A stretch of 54,042 bases of DNA from Chara braunii (GCA_003427395.1 BFEA01000117.1:2447449-2501490), one strand, 5' to 3'. Shown: positions 34,111 to 44,342, numbered from the stretch's first letter. A program made the numbers and translations. Notes: generated by a model from the letters alone, not told the origin.

Positions 34111-35819
34111 TTTCTAAGATTAGAGGAGATAGATTATATTTTGACAGGTGGCGACTCTAGCGATCCACTCTGTATGGGGGAGATTCTGCCATAGGCCTAC
34201 CTTTCTTTTTAGCACTGACTTAGAGGTAGACCTAGGCTTGACTATCAGGAGAGTCTTGAGTGAGAACGTGTCATGGGGATTTGATTTCCATACATTGACG
34301 ATTTAGTTTGAACTTTGACCTATCGTATGATATAGGTCGTTTTTGGGCATTCAATCCAAGATTTGGACTCGCTTAAACTTGATCCTACGAGGATTATTTT
34401 ATGTTATCACTGATAACAGGTCGGTTGGTTGATCGCCGACTTGTCGGCTCACGACACAACTCTGCTTACACCTGTACCCAACTTGACTGCCTTAGCCCTG
34501 AGATTGGATATGTTTCTTTGAGGGTTTTAACCGGATTTTTCTTAATGGTCATTATAAAAAACTTATGAGATTTATGGAAAGTTGAACTATAACTGGGGCT
34601 TGAGTGTGTGAGGCGGGTTGTGAGTTACAGGGAACAGTAAAGTTGACCACATTGGTGTATGGCAATGTGGCTATTGTGTGTGCCTATGTTTTATTCAGGT
34701 TAGTATTTTGGAGCTTGGTATATGGGCTATACTTTAAAGGCAGTGAGAATGACAACCATATGTCGCACGATCTGCATATCTGATGGGTTTATGTTTCCCC
34801 TTCTTTTATTTTATCTCGAATTCTGATTTGAGTGTTTACTTATTTACTGGTTGATTTTGCTTATTAATTTTTATAGTTGGACGTTTTAGTCCGTGGCAAC
34901 CGTCACTTCTTTCCAGACCCTAGATGATGGAGCTGGCATCCAGGGCAATAAGAGACGATTGCCACCACATGTATGAACCTATGTAGCACCCACTCTCCGC
35001 AGGGTGCAGAAGAGGGTGTGGTTTTCAACCACACTTGGTGATTGTCCAGCGTCGAAAGATCATTCCCTCAAGACGCGTGTCAGCCGACACTTGAGTGTCG
35101 AATACGACCCTCGAGATCAACGAGGACCGCATGAGTATGGGTACTACATAGTACGCTATCATTGCGACTGCTTGCGTATGCTTGCATTGCGAGTCGATAT
35201 GAGTTAGCCCTGCGTCCACGCGGTTTTATACTAAGTCTTGCGCGAGTCGCCTATCCGATTTTCACGTTGGGGACTACGAGTGTTGTCGCGTTATTTGTTA
35301 TGTGTTGTTTCGTGTATATGTATGTATGTGTGTTTTTATTTTTTATGTTCTTTGGAGTGGAGTACGCGTGGTGTATGGGATGCATTCTCATCGACCAGCG
35401 ACGAGTCGCGCTTGGGACCTCAGCCCCCCAAGATGTCGGTTCGCGTGCGGGTTTGATAGAGGCGTAAAACCGTGTGTACCCCCTATGCTATAGCGTACGA
35501 GAAACGCCCTCGACTGGTTCACCTTTGCGATTGCACCTGATTAACTTTCATATTGTAGACTGGTAGCTCGGCGAGTATACGTCCGCCGAAGGGAGGTCAT
35601 AGCTCCCGCAAGGTGAAGGTAAGTCGTGCCTCACGTAGACCCTATCCTGTCGTAGGGGCTTGCGAGAGGTATGGCTGGCGCACTCGGCCGGAGCGGCTTG
35701 CGGAAGCTCCATGTATATTCGCCACAAGGATTAAGACTAACTCCTGGGTGACGCGGCCGGGAGGGTCCCGCCCCGTTTTGTGCGGTGCCGGACCGATGCA
35801 CTCGACACCGCGACCAGGA

Positions 35820-36500
35820 AAAAACTTTATATTCCTTCCGTGTTGCGGCCCCAAGCCTAGCGCGACCATTCTTTTTAGCCTACATAAACCCTGAATCGCG
35901 AGGCTTAGCAGCCGCACGACATTATTTTAGGTATAATAGGTCGACCTTTAGCATTTCCATGTCCGCACGCATCTGCAGCTTCAACAAAACGAAGCTTTGC
36001 CATTCACATTTGTTACTCTCGGGCGCCACACGCGTCCGGACTAAAGCTTGAAAACTTTTCAGTCTCCCAGTCATCGGCTTGATCTGAATAAACTTTTGAT
36101 AAACGTTAGTCTCGTCAAGTCCCTCAATTCAACAAAACAGACAGCGTCCGACGTTTGAAACCCCCAGCAAATACCCTGACAAGGGTATTTGCCCCTACAA
36201 CGCACATAGACAAATACACATGCAGGATGACACACACAGAAGAGGATGTGCAACAATGAGACAAAACAACAAAATATATTTTGCTACTTACTATTAAAAC
36301 GAGCAGAAACAAAGTAGAAAATGTTAGTCAAAACATTGTCGGTACCGCTCTCTTTGTTTTTAGAATGCACACATTAATCAGAAAGCGGTGTTCCAAGGTG
36401 AGGGGAGCAACTCGATAACTTCACGACGAATGTACATCCGCCATACATGAACGGTGTTCGATTATTTTAAAAGAGGTGAATGAGAAAAACGCTATAAAAA
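35820..36500. other. Gene-free interval before the transposase
   Basis: Contains the third ATACCC palindrome (36167-36192). I see no clear terminal inverted repeat for the downstream transposon. Confidence 0.4.
36167..36192. repeat. ATACCCT palindrome, copy 3
   Basis: Perfect 11-bp inverted repeat GCAAATACCCT/AGGGTATTTGC with loop GACA. The outermost pair is G-C here and C-G at 28174-28199. Confidence 0.9.
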
Positions 36501-36501
36501 A

Positions 36502-39209
36502 ATGGACAGCAGCCCAAGGGTGTGTGACTGTGGCAAGTCTTTTATATTTCTACGAACTTTAAAATCACATCGAGTGAGGGCATGCCCGACCGCGGTGGCC
36601 GAAAGAACATCAGGGCAGGAGATGGGTGTAGTGGATGAGGGTGGGCCATCATCGAGTGTAGGTGCAATGAATCTCGTAAGTGATGAGAGCGAGGACGTCG
36701 GGTCCCCCGACAATGTAGAAGGAGAGGGCGGGACATTTGAAGAACAGCAACGGCAGCTTGTAGAGTCTTTTGAAAGCTTCCGCAAGCTTGCGGCACTGAT
36801 TTTCTCTGTCATGGGCGGCGTCAGTATGTCACAGAATGACATCGATGCTCTCCTGTCACTTCTCACACACCCGAGATTCAGCACGAGAGACATCGCATAT
36901 CGTAATAGTCGAGAGTGTTTGACATGGGCAGGGAGTCAAGCAGAGGCTGATGGATGGCAAGAGTGTGATCTATGTTGTGATGATTGGCCACTAGATGCGC
37001 ACGTCATTTTGTGGTACCGCGACTGGCGAACGACCTTTGCGTCGATTTTGTACATCGTATTACAGAAATATGAGACTGTGTCTTCTCTGGAAATGTCTCC
37101 TCCATCGGAGCACTTCAATATATCCGGCTCACGCACTGGGGGGCTAAGTTATCACGTCCAGACAATCATTAGAGCGGACAAAGATGTGGATAAAAATGGT
37201 AATCTACGTTACTTTATCCCTCTGTCATTGTATTTCGATAAGACACATATAGACGTTCGTCAAAAGCAGACAGCTTTATCCTCTGATAATGTCACTGGCG
37301 GACCATGCATCCGAAGCCACACTGTTGACCTATCTTCCTTTGCTTCATCATCGTCCACATAACAAAGGATGAGATCTGCAGTCCACCGCATTCAGAAAAC
37401 GAAAGGTCGTCGTTTTGCACAAGGCCCTTACACTGGTGTTGCAGTCTGCAAAGAAGGTTTCTCATGACGGCATAACGAGACTAACCGAGTGATTCGAGGT
37501 GATAAATGTTCACCCTTTCCTCTTGAACTATATACAGGACTATCCTGAAAGATGTGTCATTGCAACTATGAAATTTGGTGTGTGTCCAACGTGCACCGTG
37601 TCGAAAGACGATTTGACGTTATCGCCAATTTCACAAACTGCAAGAGATCGCAGACATTAGAAACACAACTCGTAGCAGATGTGTTAAACGCTGATAACAT
37701 CGACATTCGTCGTGCCGCAAAAGCGTGAATGATAGATTTGAATATGCACAAGCATGTTGAACAAAACGGCCTTTGGGGATTCTACAGGAACCCCAATCGT
37801 GATGATCCTCAGCTAGACTACCACGTGGCATTGCAATCAGACCGTATGCAAACAATTGAGCATAGCATATTTTTGCACATGATTGACACATTCAGGACCG
37901 CAGCCTTTGTGAAGCCGTGACACTTACTGCACACAGAGATTCTGAAGGAACTGGATGCAAGGTTGCAAAGCGTTAGTGAGAGATGCGTCCGAACATACCC
38001 CCAACTTGTGCTACCCGTGGCCACTAACAGCGACTTTTTTTCGAGGGAGGGACGGTTTGAGGCCAAGCAAAATCGGTCTATCATGACGGTGTGCGTATTC
38101 CTTATTTCTAATATCATCCCACGCTCGACAGGCAATGACATTACCATCTATTTTGTGAAACTCATGAAAATGTACATACACGTATTTCGGTGGACAACAC
38201 ACACTCGTGCTTCACTCGATGACTGCGACGCTTTGATCACGGATTTCATAACGACCATCAAAACAAAACTGGGAAAATATCAACCATCAACATAGAAAAT
38301 TCCCAAGTTCCACGATGTCATGCATCCGAGAACGTGCATAGAGCGATCCGGTGTCCCCGACACATTTGTGGCAAATATTTGGGAGCATTACCACAAGAAG
38401 TTTTGTAAAAAACCGTACATGTTATCAAACAAGCGTAAAGCTTCAACCCAGATAATGAACCATGTACGTCGGTCATTGGCATTGCGTGAAGAGGCAAAGA
38501 TCGTAAGGAAACGAAGGAAGATAACAGTTGAGAACCGGTCGTCCGTGACAGACTGTATAGTCACCGTAATGAACACCCTCGCACTACGCGACACAACAAC
38601 TCTGCAACTGCGGTGGTTCAATTCTGCAACTACGGTGGTTCAACATCGATAACGAGTACATACAGGAGGAGGAAGACATTGACAACCTTGCGTGTAAGAT
38701 ACTCAAAAAGCTTCCTTGCAGACTCGATTTTCGAGCTACGCTGACGACGTACATGGTGGCGAATGGTTGTTAACCTCCTTCTAACGAACTACTCATACAC
38801 ACACGAACACACCTCACCATCGCCTGCATACTAGACGGAACAAACAGGGGCACGCTTGTTCAAACTGCAAGAGTTTCACCAGAGTTCCATGGGAGAGCAA
38901 TACACATTGATGTGGCAGTGAGAGGTTGCATCGGTGGCCACGTTTTTTGTCGTGAACACATGCATGGACGGCAGTATGGGGGCCCACCGGTGTGGATTTG
39001 TGTAATGGTACAAAGAGGTCGATAGCGAAAGGCAACACATAATAGGCTGCAAGAAGTTGACTGAACGTCAACACAGTAGCGTCATATCAATTGACACTAT
39101 TGTAGACACAGTTTACATTCTTCCATGTTTCTCTAAACCACAATGGGGATCGGAGCAGCATGCAAAACAGCGTGAGGATTATTTTTATTTAAACAAGTAT
39201 GTATTGTAG
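36502..39209 (+). pseudogene. Plavaka-type (CACTA-like) DNA transposase, broken
   Basis: Starts with an ATG at 36502. Residues 10-30 form a C2H2-like finger (CDCGKSF...LKSHRVRACP), typical of the Plavaka N-terminus. Then come a region with DAHVILWYRDW (near 37000) and DVDKNGNLRYFIPLSLYFDK, a zinc-knuckle-like KFGVCPTCTVSKDDL (near 37570), and HVALQSDRMQTIEHSIF (near 37830). The conserved block IPKFHDVMHP...NIWEHYHKKF...SNKRKAS lies at 38291-38460, and VYILPCFSKPQW with FYLNKYVL at 39115-39209. The length (about 900 codons) matches the family. Such enzymes cut and paste DNA elements. Most of the core (37672-38652) is in the same frame as the start. Breaks: TAA at 37360, frameshifts near 37460 and 37650, stops at about 37726, 37918 and 38293, and a 22-bp tandem duplication at 38601/38623 that shifts the frame. 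Related transposases are best known from fungi. Confidence 0.8.
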
Positions 39210-39259
39210 AATAAATAAATAAAAAGTTAGTAACTTTGGTATTAGACAACCCCGCCTTG

Positions 39260-39640
39260 TGAAAAACTAATGTTGTTTCGTTATGGTCTCATATGAGAGA
39301 GAGGCACAGGTAGAGAGAATGAGAGAGAGAGACGTTTTTAAAAGAAGTACAGAAGAACAAAAAAAACATGTCTCTCTATTTGTTGCCTTGTAAGGAACTC
39401 ATGTTGTTTCGTTATGGTCTCATATGAGAGAGAGGCACAGGTAGAGAGAATGAGAGAGAGAGACGTTTTTAAAAGAAGTACAGAAGAACAAAAAAAACAT
39501 GTCTCTCTATTTGTTGCCTTGTAAGGAACTCATGTTGTTTCGTTATGGTCTTACATGCAAGAAAGTGGGAGAAAGAAAAAGGTGTCTTTCGAAGAAGTAT
39601 AAGGAAACAAAAAATAACATTTGTCTCTTTTTTTGTCATT
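39260..39640 (+). repeat. 131-bp tandem repeat, two exact copies plus a degenerate third
   Basis: TGTTGTTTCGTTATGGTCT at 39271, 39402 and 39533, a period of 131. The first two are virtually identical, including a GAGAGAGAGAGACG stretch. The third diverges after about 25 bp. A recent duplication just beyond the transposase end. Confidence 0.95.
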
Positions 39641-39786
39641 TGTTGACAAAAATCATCTCAAACACAGTCAACCTTATGAAATGGTGAAAACGACATGTGA
39701 GACTAAAGCTCATCCCAAAGTTCACTACTGTGTGACAATTACATAGTCAACAGCGACATCAAATCAGTTTTGGCACGGTAGCCAAC

Positions 39787-39821
<35 letters not shown>
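39787..39821. repeat. (CT)n microsatellite, interrupted
   Basis: About 17 CT units with one TT interruption. Confidence 0.9.
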
Positions 39822-40279
39822 ACGTATTTTATAAAAACTGTTGCAAGTAGTCACAAACATAACGATTTATGTGTGTCATGTCAATTTAACTGACACGTGT
39901 GAACTAGAAAACAAACCGACGACCTCACGTACCGTTCAGGAAGGAGCGACACCGACCATTGAATAAGACGGTGTAGGTAAGAGAAGTCGAGTGAGCATGA
40001 CGGAGTCACAGAAAAACAACACGGGTGATGGCGAGAAGTGTTCATATACGGGTGCAGAAATGACGACCACTCTCAAGACAACAAATAATGACGAGGACTC
40101 TGGAGAGAGGTCGCAAACAAACCGTTGTTGTCATACTCGTGGGAGGTCAATGAAGAGATAGAAGAATATTTTGAAGGACCTTTGGTACGCAGAAATGTAT
40201 GAAATGATGACGGAGGGTAAAGTAAAGTCTTCCCAGCTAATGGTTAAAGAGTCATCCGACATTCAGGGAAAGGCGAAAG

Positions 40280-40880
40280 TTGAGGACAAATCTAAAGGCA
40301 GTTAAATTGCGATATTTCTGGTCCGCAGTTATATTACTCAAACCCGAACTTGCCGAATTTTTGCATCCCATAAAAGAGATGGATGTAGAATCGATAGATT
40401 CAAGTCACAAGTCTTTTATTAATGTTTTGTTAAAGTCTTCTAATAGTGTACGAGTCATAAGGAGAGAATGCAACTTGAAATGGTCAAATTCTCGAAGGCG
40501 CATTCGACAGTCGAAGATGAAGCTTAATCTTAAACCTGTAATTACAAGTTTAGATAGTGCAATACCTGTTGTAGGAGACACCATAGTAACTTGGTTATGG
40601 GGAGGCTTCTCAATGGATAATGCAACCTTAGTGTGACCCGTTGACCTATAAACGCTGTAGGACGTGAAATCGACAGCCGAAGATGAAGCTTAATCTTAAA
40701 CCTGAAGATCTTCAACTTATTCAACGTGTGCAAGAAGAGAGGGCTCTACTTTACAAGGATATAGAGAAATATAGAAAACAATACGAATTACAGAGATCCC
40801 CAGAAGAGGAAAGCAAAACTTCAGGAGTTCCGTAGATTTCTAAATGATATAACTCCAGTGATTTACAATATTGCACATCT
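40280..40880 (+). pseudogene. Unidentified reading frame split by a cob fragment
   Basis: Upstream of the cob fragment the frame reads [18 protein letters not shown]. After it, [19 protein letters not shown] resumes and continues through an Arg/Glu/Lys-rich, probably helical stretch (EERALLYKDIEKYRKQYELQ) and, in another frame, KLQEFRRFLNDITPVIY. The 34-bp phrase at 40505-40538 is repeated at 40671-40704 with one mismatch and flanks the cob piece. I do not recognise the protein; it may be nuclear or an unfamiliar mitochondrial ORF. Confidence 0.4.
40538..40670 (+). pseudogene. cob: Mitochondrial cytochrome b exon fragment plus group II intron 5' end (NUMT)
   Basis: 40538-40630 encodes [16 protein letters not shown] then [15 protein letters not shown], matching plant and algal cytochrome b around the second Qo helix except for small changes (D for A, M for V). 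At 40631 the sequence switches to GTGTGACCCGTTGACC, a good group II intron 5' end. Cytochrome b is a membrane subunit of respiratory complex III. Only about 31 codons remain, embedded in unrelated sequence between 34-bp direct repeats, so this is a nuclear-integrated scrap. Confidence 0.85.
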
Positions 40881-40914
40881 AGGCATATCATATTTACCTT
40901 TAAAGAGTAGATTA

Positions 40915-41155
40915 TTAGCACCCGTGCTATGGATACAGAAGCATTAACCCCTTTTCTTTGGGCTTTTGAAGAACGAAAATAAAACTTTATGAAAGAGTTT
41001 CGGGAACAAGAATGCATGCTAGTTATATACGACCAGGTGGAGTTGCACAAGATTTACCCTTGGGTTTAAGCGAAGATCCTTTTTTATTTTCACAACAATT
41101 TGCTTCTCATATAGACGAGCTTGAATTCTCATATTATGATCCGCAGCTTCACTGA
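40915..41155 (+). pseudogene. nad7: Mitochondrial nad7 fragment (NUMT)
   Basis: [18 protein letters not shown], then a frameshift near 40978, then [20 protein letters not shown] and VAQDLPLGL, then [11 protein letters not shown]. These match the 49-kDa subunit of complex I in the expected order, diverging after IDELE. An in-frame TAA and the shift make it non-functional. nad7 is encoded in plant and algal mitochondrial genomes, which supports the organism call. Confidence 0.9.
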
Positions 41156-41157
41156 AT

Positions 41158-41266
41158 TGACGGACTACATCGAATCCTTTAGTGTACATGTATACTGAGC
41201 CCGCTGCCGAAATAAGCAAAATGGGGATAATTATAGCGGGATACTTAATATTTTTCCATAGTAGAT
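41158..41266 (+). repeat. Inverted repeat arm, partner at 42862-42968
   Basis: About 105 bp, roughly 94% identical to the reverse complement of 42862-42968. The partner is contiguous with the nad1 piece, so the sequence is probably mitochondrial intron or flank, present twice in opposite orientation. Confidence 0.85.
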
Positions 41267-41479
41267 AGGTAACACTTCGTGTCATATAATAAGCTATCGG
41301 TCAAAAACATACTTGAACAAATGACTGCAAAAATAACAATCGTTATCAAATCTTTTGAAATTCAGAGAAAGACACGAGCTCTGAGATTACCAAAAACACC
41401 CACGTTATATACAGTGTTACGACCACCTCATATTCAAATGAATTGCTTTATTTTTCTCTGTTTTTTATGTTTAACCTCC

Positions 41480-41695
41480 AATCCTTTTCTTCGAATTTCC
41501 TTATCGTCTTTACTGGTGAACATTGCTTTGTACGGAATGGAGAATGCTTTGAATGAGTGGGCTCAGCAACAGGCGGCCGAAGGCCGAGTTATCCAAGTAA
41601 GATACGTCAATGATTTCGTTGTTCTTCACAAGGCTCGAAGAGTTGTTCAGGGCGCTCAAGGGTTCCAAGGATCTCAAATGCCCAGAAAATCATAA
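41480..41695 (+). pseudogene. Group II intron reverse transcriptase/maturase fragment
   Basis: LLVNIALYGMENALNEWA followed about 15 residues later by VRYVNDFVVLHKARRVVQ matches group II intron-encoded RT domains (SPLLANIALHGLE...VIRYADDFVVLH). The catalytic YADD motif reads YVND, so one catalytic Asp is lost. In the live intron the protein assists splicing and mobility. Only the palm-domain core survives; it ends at a TAA at 41693-41695, where nad1 sequence begins on the other strand. Confidence 0.85.
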
Positions 41696-41840
41696 TCAAA
41701 AGGTATTACTGCCCAGGCAACTAAATTTAACATAAATGTAATGACTGGAGTCATTATAAAGATGAATAAATTAGCACTACTTGGTAGAATAGGCTTTTTT
41801 ATCATTAATTTCAAACCATCTGCTAAAGGTTGTAATAGCC
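41696..41840 (-). pseudogene. nad1: Mitochondrial nad1 fragment, N-terminal exon piece (NUMT)
   Basis: On minus: [18 protein letters not shown], then [20 protein letters not shown] and [12 protein letters not shown], matching complex I subunit ND1 at about residues 50-100. It then passes into unrelated sequence. No stop interrupts the piece, so the insertion may be fairly recent. Its upstream border at 41840 may be an intron junction. Confidence 0.92.
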
Positions 41841-41844
41841 TAAA

Positions 41845-42465
41845 AACGGTTCGAGGTTTACAAAGGCTATCTAGTTGCTAGATATGCGTGAGGCTATGTT
41901 AATAGGAAAGAGGAAACCTTGGTATGCTTTGTTAGTTATAAAGGGATAAAGGGGCTCTACGAGCCTGTAAGGCGGGTTCAGGCGGGTAGGATGTGCCCTC
42001 TAGGCGATGCCATCCGGAGAATCACCTTGCTAGTCCAGAAACCCCAATTAAATTGATTGGGGTGATATAGCCACAGTGCGTTATGCTTTACATTTTAGAT
42101 AATTCTGTACTACCGGGCAATTCTTTCTATATTAGAGACTTTTAACAGAAAGGAAAGGTAGAATGAATAATAAAGGAAGGAACCTGGTGCTAGCCGGAGA
42201 TAACTGAGATTTCAAGAATAGTTGTCAAATTTGAAATGCTAAGGCCTAAGTGCCCGCACAGCAATAGTTTGAGGGCTAGGTTCGAGGTTTACAAAGGGTA
42301 TCTAGCTGCTAGATATGCGTGAGGCAATGTTAATAGGAAAGAGGAAAAACCGGTATGCTGTGTTAGTTATAAAGGGATAAATAGGCTTTACGAGCCTGTA
42401 AGGCGGGTTGAGGCGGGTAGGATGCGCCTTCTAAGCGATGCCATCCAGAGAACCACCTTAAGTTG
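41845..42465 (+). repeat. 186-bp direct repeat pair in the NUMT region
   Basis: GGTTCGAGGTTTACAAAG begins copies at about 41847 and 42281, each running to a GATGCCATCC..AGAACCACCTT-type end, roughly 90% identical, period about 434. It contains GTATCTAGCTGCTAGATATG and GGCGGGTnnAGGCGGGTAGG. The location beside nad1 suggests mitochondrial intron or spacer origin. Between the copies is a hairpin CCCCAAT/ATTGGGG near 42050. Confidence 0.8.
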
Positions 42466-42861
42466 ATAGTCTGAAATAACAGATAGATGTAGACACACAT
42501 GAATGACATAGATTCTTATAGACCCAGATATGTATGGTTAACGGATCCAGATTCATGTAGGCACCTCTGTTTAATTTAATTAATTCGTGTAAGATCTGGA
42601 TTCACTAGTCATATAGTGTTGTTGCTCAGTATAAATACACAAGTAGCACTCTACGTATCTCTACATAGCACAGACTTTACCTTCAACTTGTTTCAACTTC
42701 AGAGGTCCCGTTTGATCATCAGTTGGTATAATATCCATAATATACGTTTGTATACCTATATCCACCAAACCCCGTTGAGGTGCACGATAGTGCTTAGATT
42801 CTTGAGTGAGCCTCACCAGAGGCCATTGTGAATGTATAATCAAAATCTACTTTAAGGTTAT

Positions 42862-42968
42862 GGGAAAAGATTAAGTATCCCGCTATAATTATCCCCATTT
42901 TGCTTATTTCGGCAACGGGCTCAATATACATGTACACTAAAGGATGTGATGTAGTCCATACAGTAATT
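42862..42968 (-). repeat. Inverted repeat arm, partner at 41158-41266
   Basis: See the partner. Here, on minus, it follows directly on nad1 (GLIIITV), so it is probably the start of the sequence downstream of that exon in the source mitochondrial genome. Confidence 0.85.
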
Positions 42969-43050
42969 ATAATAAGACCAATAGAAACATCATAAGAAAC
43001 CATTTGAGCAGCATATCGTAGTGCTCCTAGAAAAGCATATTGGTCACGAA
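42962..43050 (-). pseudogene. nad1: Mitochondrial nad1 fragment, central exon piece (NUMT)
   Basis: [20 protein letters not shown] then SIGLIIITV matches ND1 near residues 125-155. It is not joined to the preceding piece (41696-41840): the intervening residues are missing and about 1.1 kb of other DNA separates them. The break after IIITV may be an intron boundary. Confidence 0.92.
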
Positions 43051-43064
43051 GTGGGAGAAAGTGG

Positions 43065-43202
43065 TTAATGAAGATTTAAAGCGTCATTTAGATAAACACA
43101 TATTAGAATAGTAAAAACATAAGCTTGTAATACAGCAACACCTAACTCTAACCCAGTTAATACGAAAACAGTGAGAAAAGGTGCAAGATGAGCTAAATAC
43201 AT
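43065..43202 (-). pseudogene. atp6: Mitochondrial atp6 C-terminal fragment (NUMT)
   Basis: On minus: [20 protein letters not shown] then [20 protein letters not shown] and ALNLH with a natural TAA at 43067-43065. This is the C-terminal helix of ATP synthase subunit a, which forms the proton half-channels. The N-terminal two thirds is absent; the junction with nuclear sequence is at about 43202. nad1 sequence follows within about 15 bp downstream. Confidence 0.92.
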
Positions 43203-43406
43203 GATACGCCTTCCGCGCCGGCGAATATGCAATCACGGGATCGGCCTCCCTCGATAACGATAATGAGAAGGTCGACAGAGCCGTCGTAGTAGGGGAACTG
43301 AAGAGTGGCAGTCACGAATCGATGGCACAGGGCGTGGCCTCTCCACAACCGGATTTCTGGAAGTGTCGGCCGAAGCTTGAAACTCTGCTGAGAGAATGAT
43401 ACGTTC

Positions 43407-44342
43407 ATGGTGGCCAGAATGAGAGAAGAGAATACTGACATATTTGATGAGGACCAGTTGCTCCCCTTCACGTGGAAATCAAGGAGACACGTCATTCGCG
43501 TAACAAAATCCAACGTTGCACGATTGAGCGACGATGAATGGTTGAACTACAACATTATCAACATTTATTTACAGTCTGTGTATGAAGAACACTCGCCAGC
43601 ACAAGACAACGCAACAGTCCATGTGTGTAGAACTTTCTAGCACCCCCAAATCATTGCTAATCAGAAAGTGCATGTGGCGAAAAACGGATAGGAGGACGTC
43701 ATTAAGAATAAACCACGAAAGTTGCATCGACTAAGCAATGAACTGCGACGCACAACACTCACCATAACACATGTGAACCATAACAAACATTGAATGCTGC
43801 TTCGGTTGCTGAATGTCGGAGACTTTTTGGCAGTCAAGCAGAACAACAATGTCGAGGAACCTCTTATTGTCATCCTTGTTAACTCCTTCAAAGGGAAGAA
43901 ACGAGAGGAATGAAAGGCCTTGCGAACATTTATGTAGCACGAGTATCTCTACGAGGCATTCAACATGAGGTTGTTGACTCCGAAAAAGGTTGATACATCG
44001 TGAGTGACATGTAGAAATCTACTAGGATGTAAACTTTTGCATGCGGAATGTCTACAGTATAACAATTTCACCAACTGTGGTGTTTATGTATGTTGCATCA
44101 CTGCCACAATAATATAATTTATTGCTGCAACTACGCCAACAGATGTAAGAGCTAAGGACATATTGCAAGTTGTTAATAAAACACAGGTCAACGAAAGAAC
44201 TGCTCACCAAATTCGTCAGTCTATGGTGGACCGGCTAGCGCGTTGTGCTGCAGTTACAAAAGGTCACGACACACCGGCAGCCCCACACATAGCAAAAGCG
44301 TTAAGAGGCCACATCCATAGAAGACAGAGCAGTACTTCATAA
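43407..44342 (+). pseudogene. Ulp1/SENP-type (C48) cysteine protease, stop-riddled
   Basis: LSDDEWLNYNIINIYLQ (near 43525) is the substrate-groove motif of Ulp1-like proteases. The catalytic His is in VNHNKH (43788-43790), directly followed by TGA where the family has Trp. VNSFKGKKREE (near 43890) corresponds to the DSLGG region. The catalytic Cys is in NFTNCGVYVC (44076-44078), and ERTAHQIRQSMVDRL fits the usual C-terminal helix. All of this lies in one frame with no indel but about seven in-frame stops, ending at TAA 44340-44342. Live enzymes cleave SUMO from proteins; transposon-borne copies are common. It lies on the same strand as the Plavaka-type transposase, with the NUMT between them. 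Confidence 0.85.

Larger units (their letters stand above)
28090..35820 (-). repeat. Composite structured repeat, copy c4 (inverted)
   Basis: Read on minus: A 35820-35260, B 35230-34870, C 34870-31920 (with a foldback insertion), D 31905-31690, E about 31640-30540, F about 30420-29950, G 28570-28090. Together with c3 it forms a large inverted pair around a central 2.5 kb. Module A carries GGAGC/GCTCC; B carries GTGTGGTT/AACCACAC near 35017-35035. Confidence 0.7.

Noticed and set aside
43407-44342. TGA read as Trp, because TGA replaces Trp after the catalytic His
   Set aside because: TAG and TAA stops also occur in the same frame and TGG Trp codons are present, so recoding is not needed; decay explains it.
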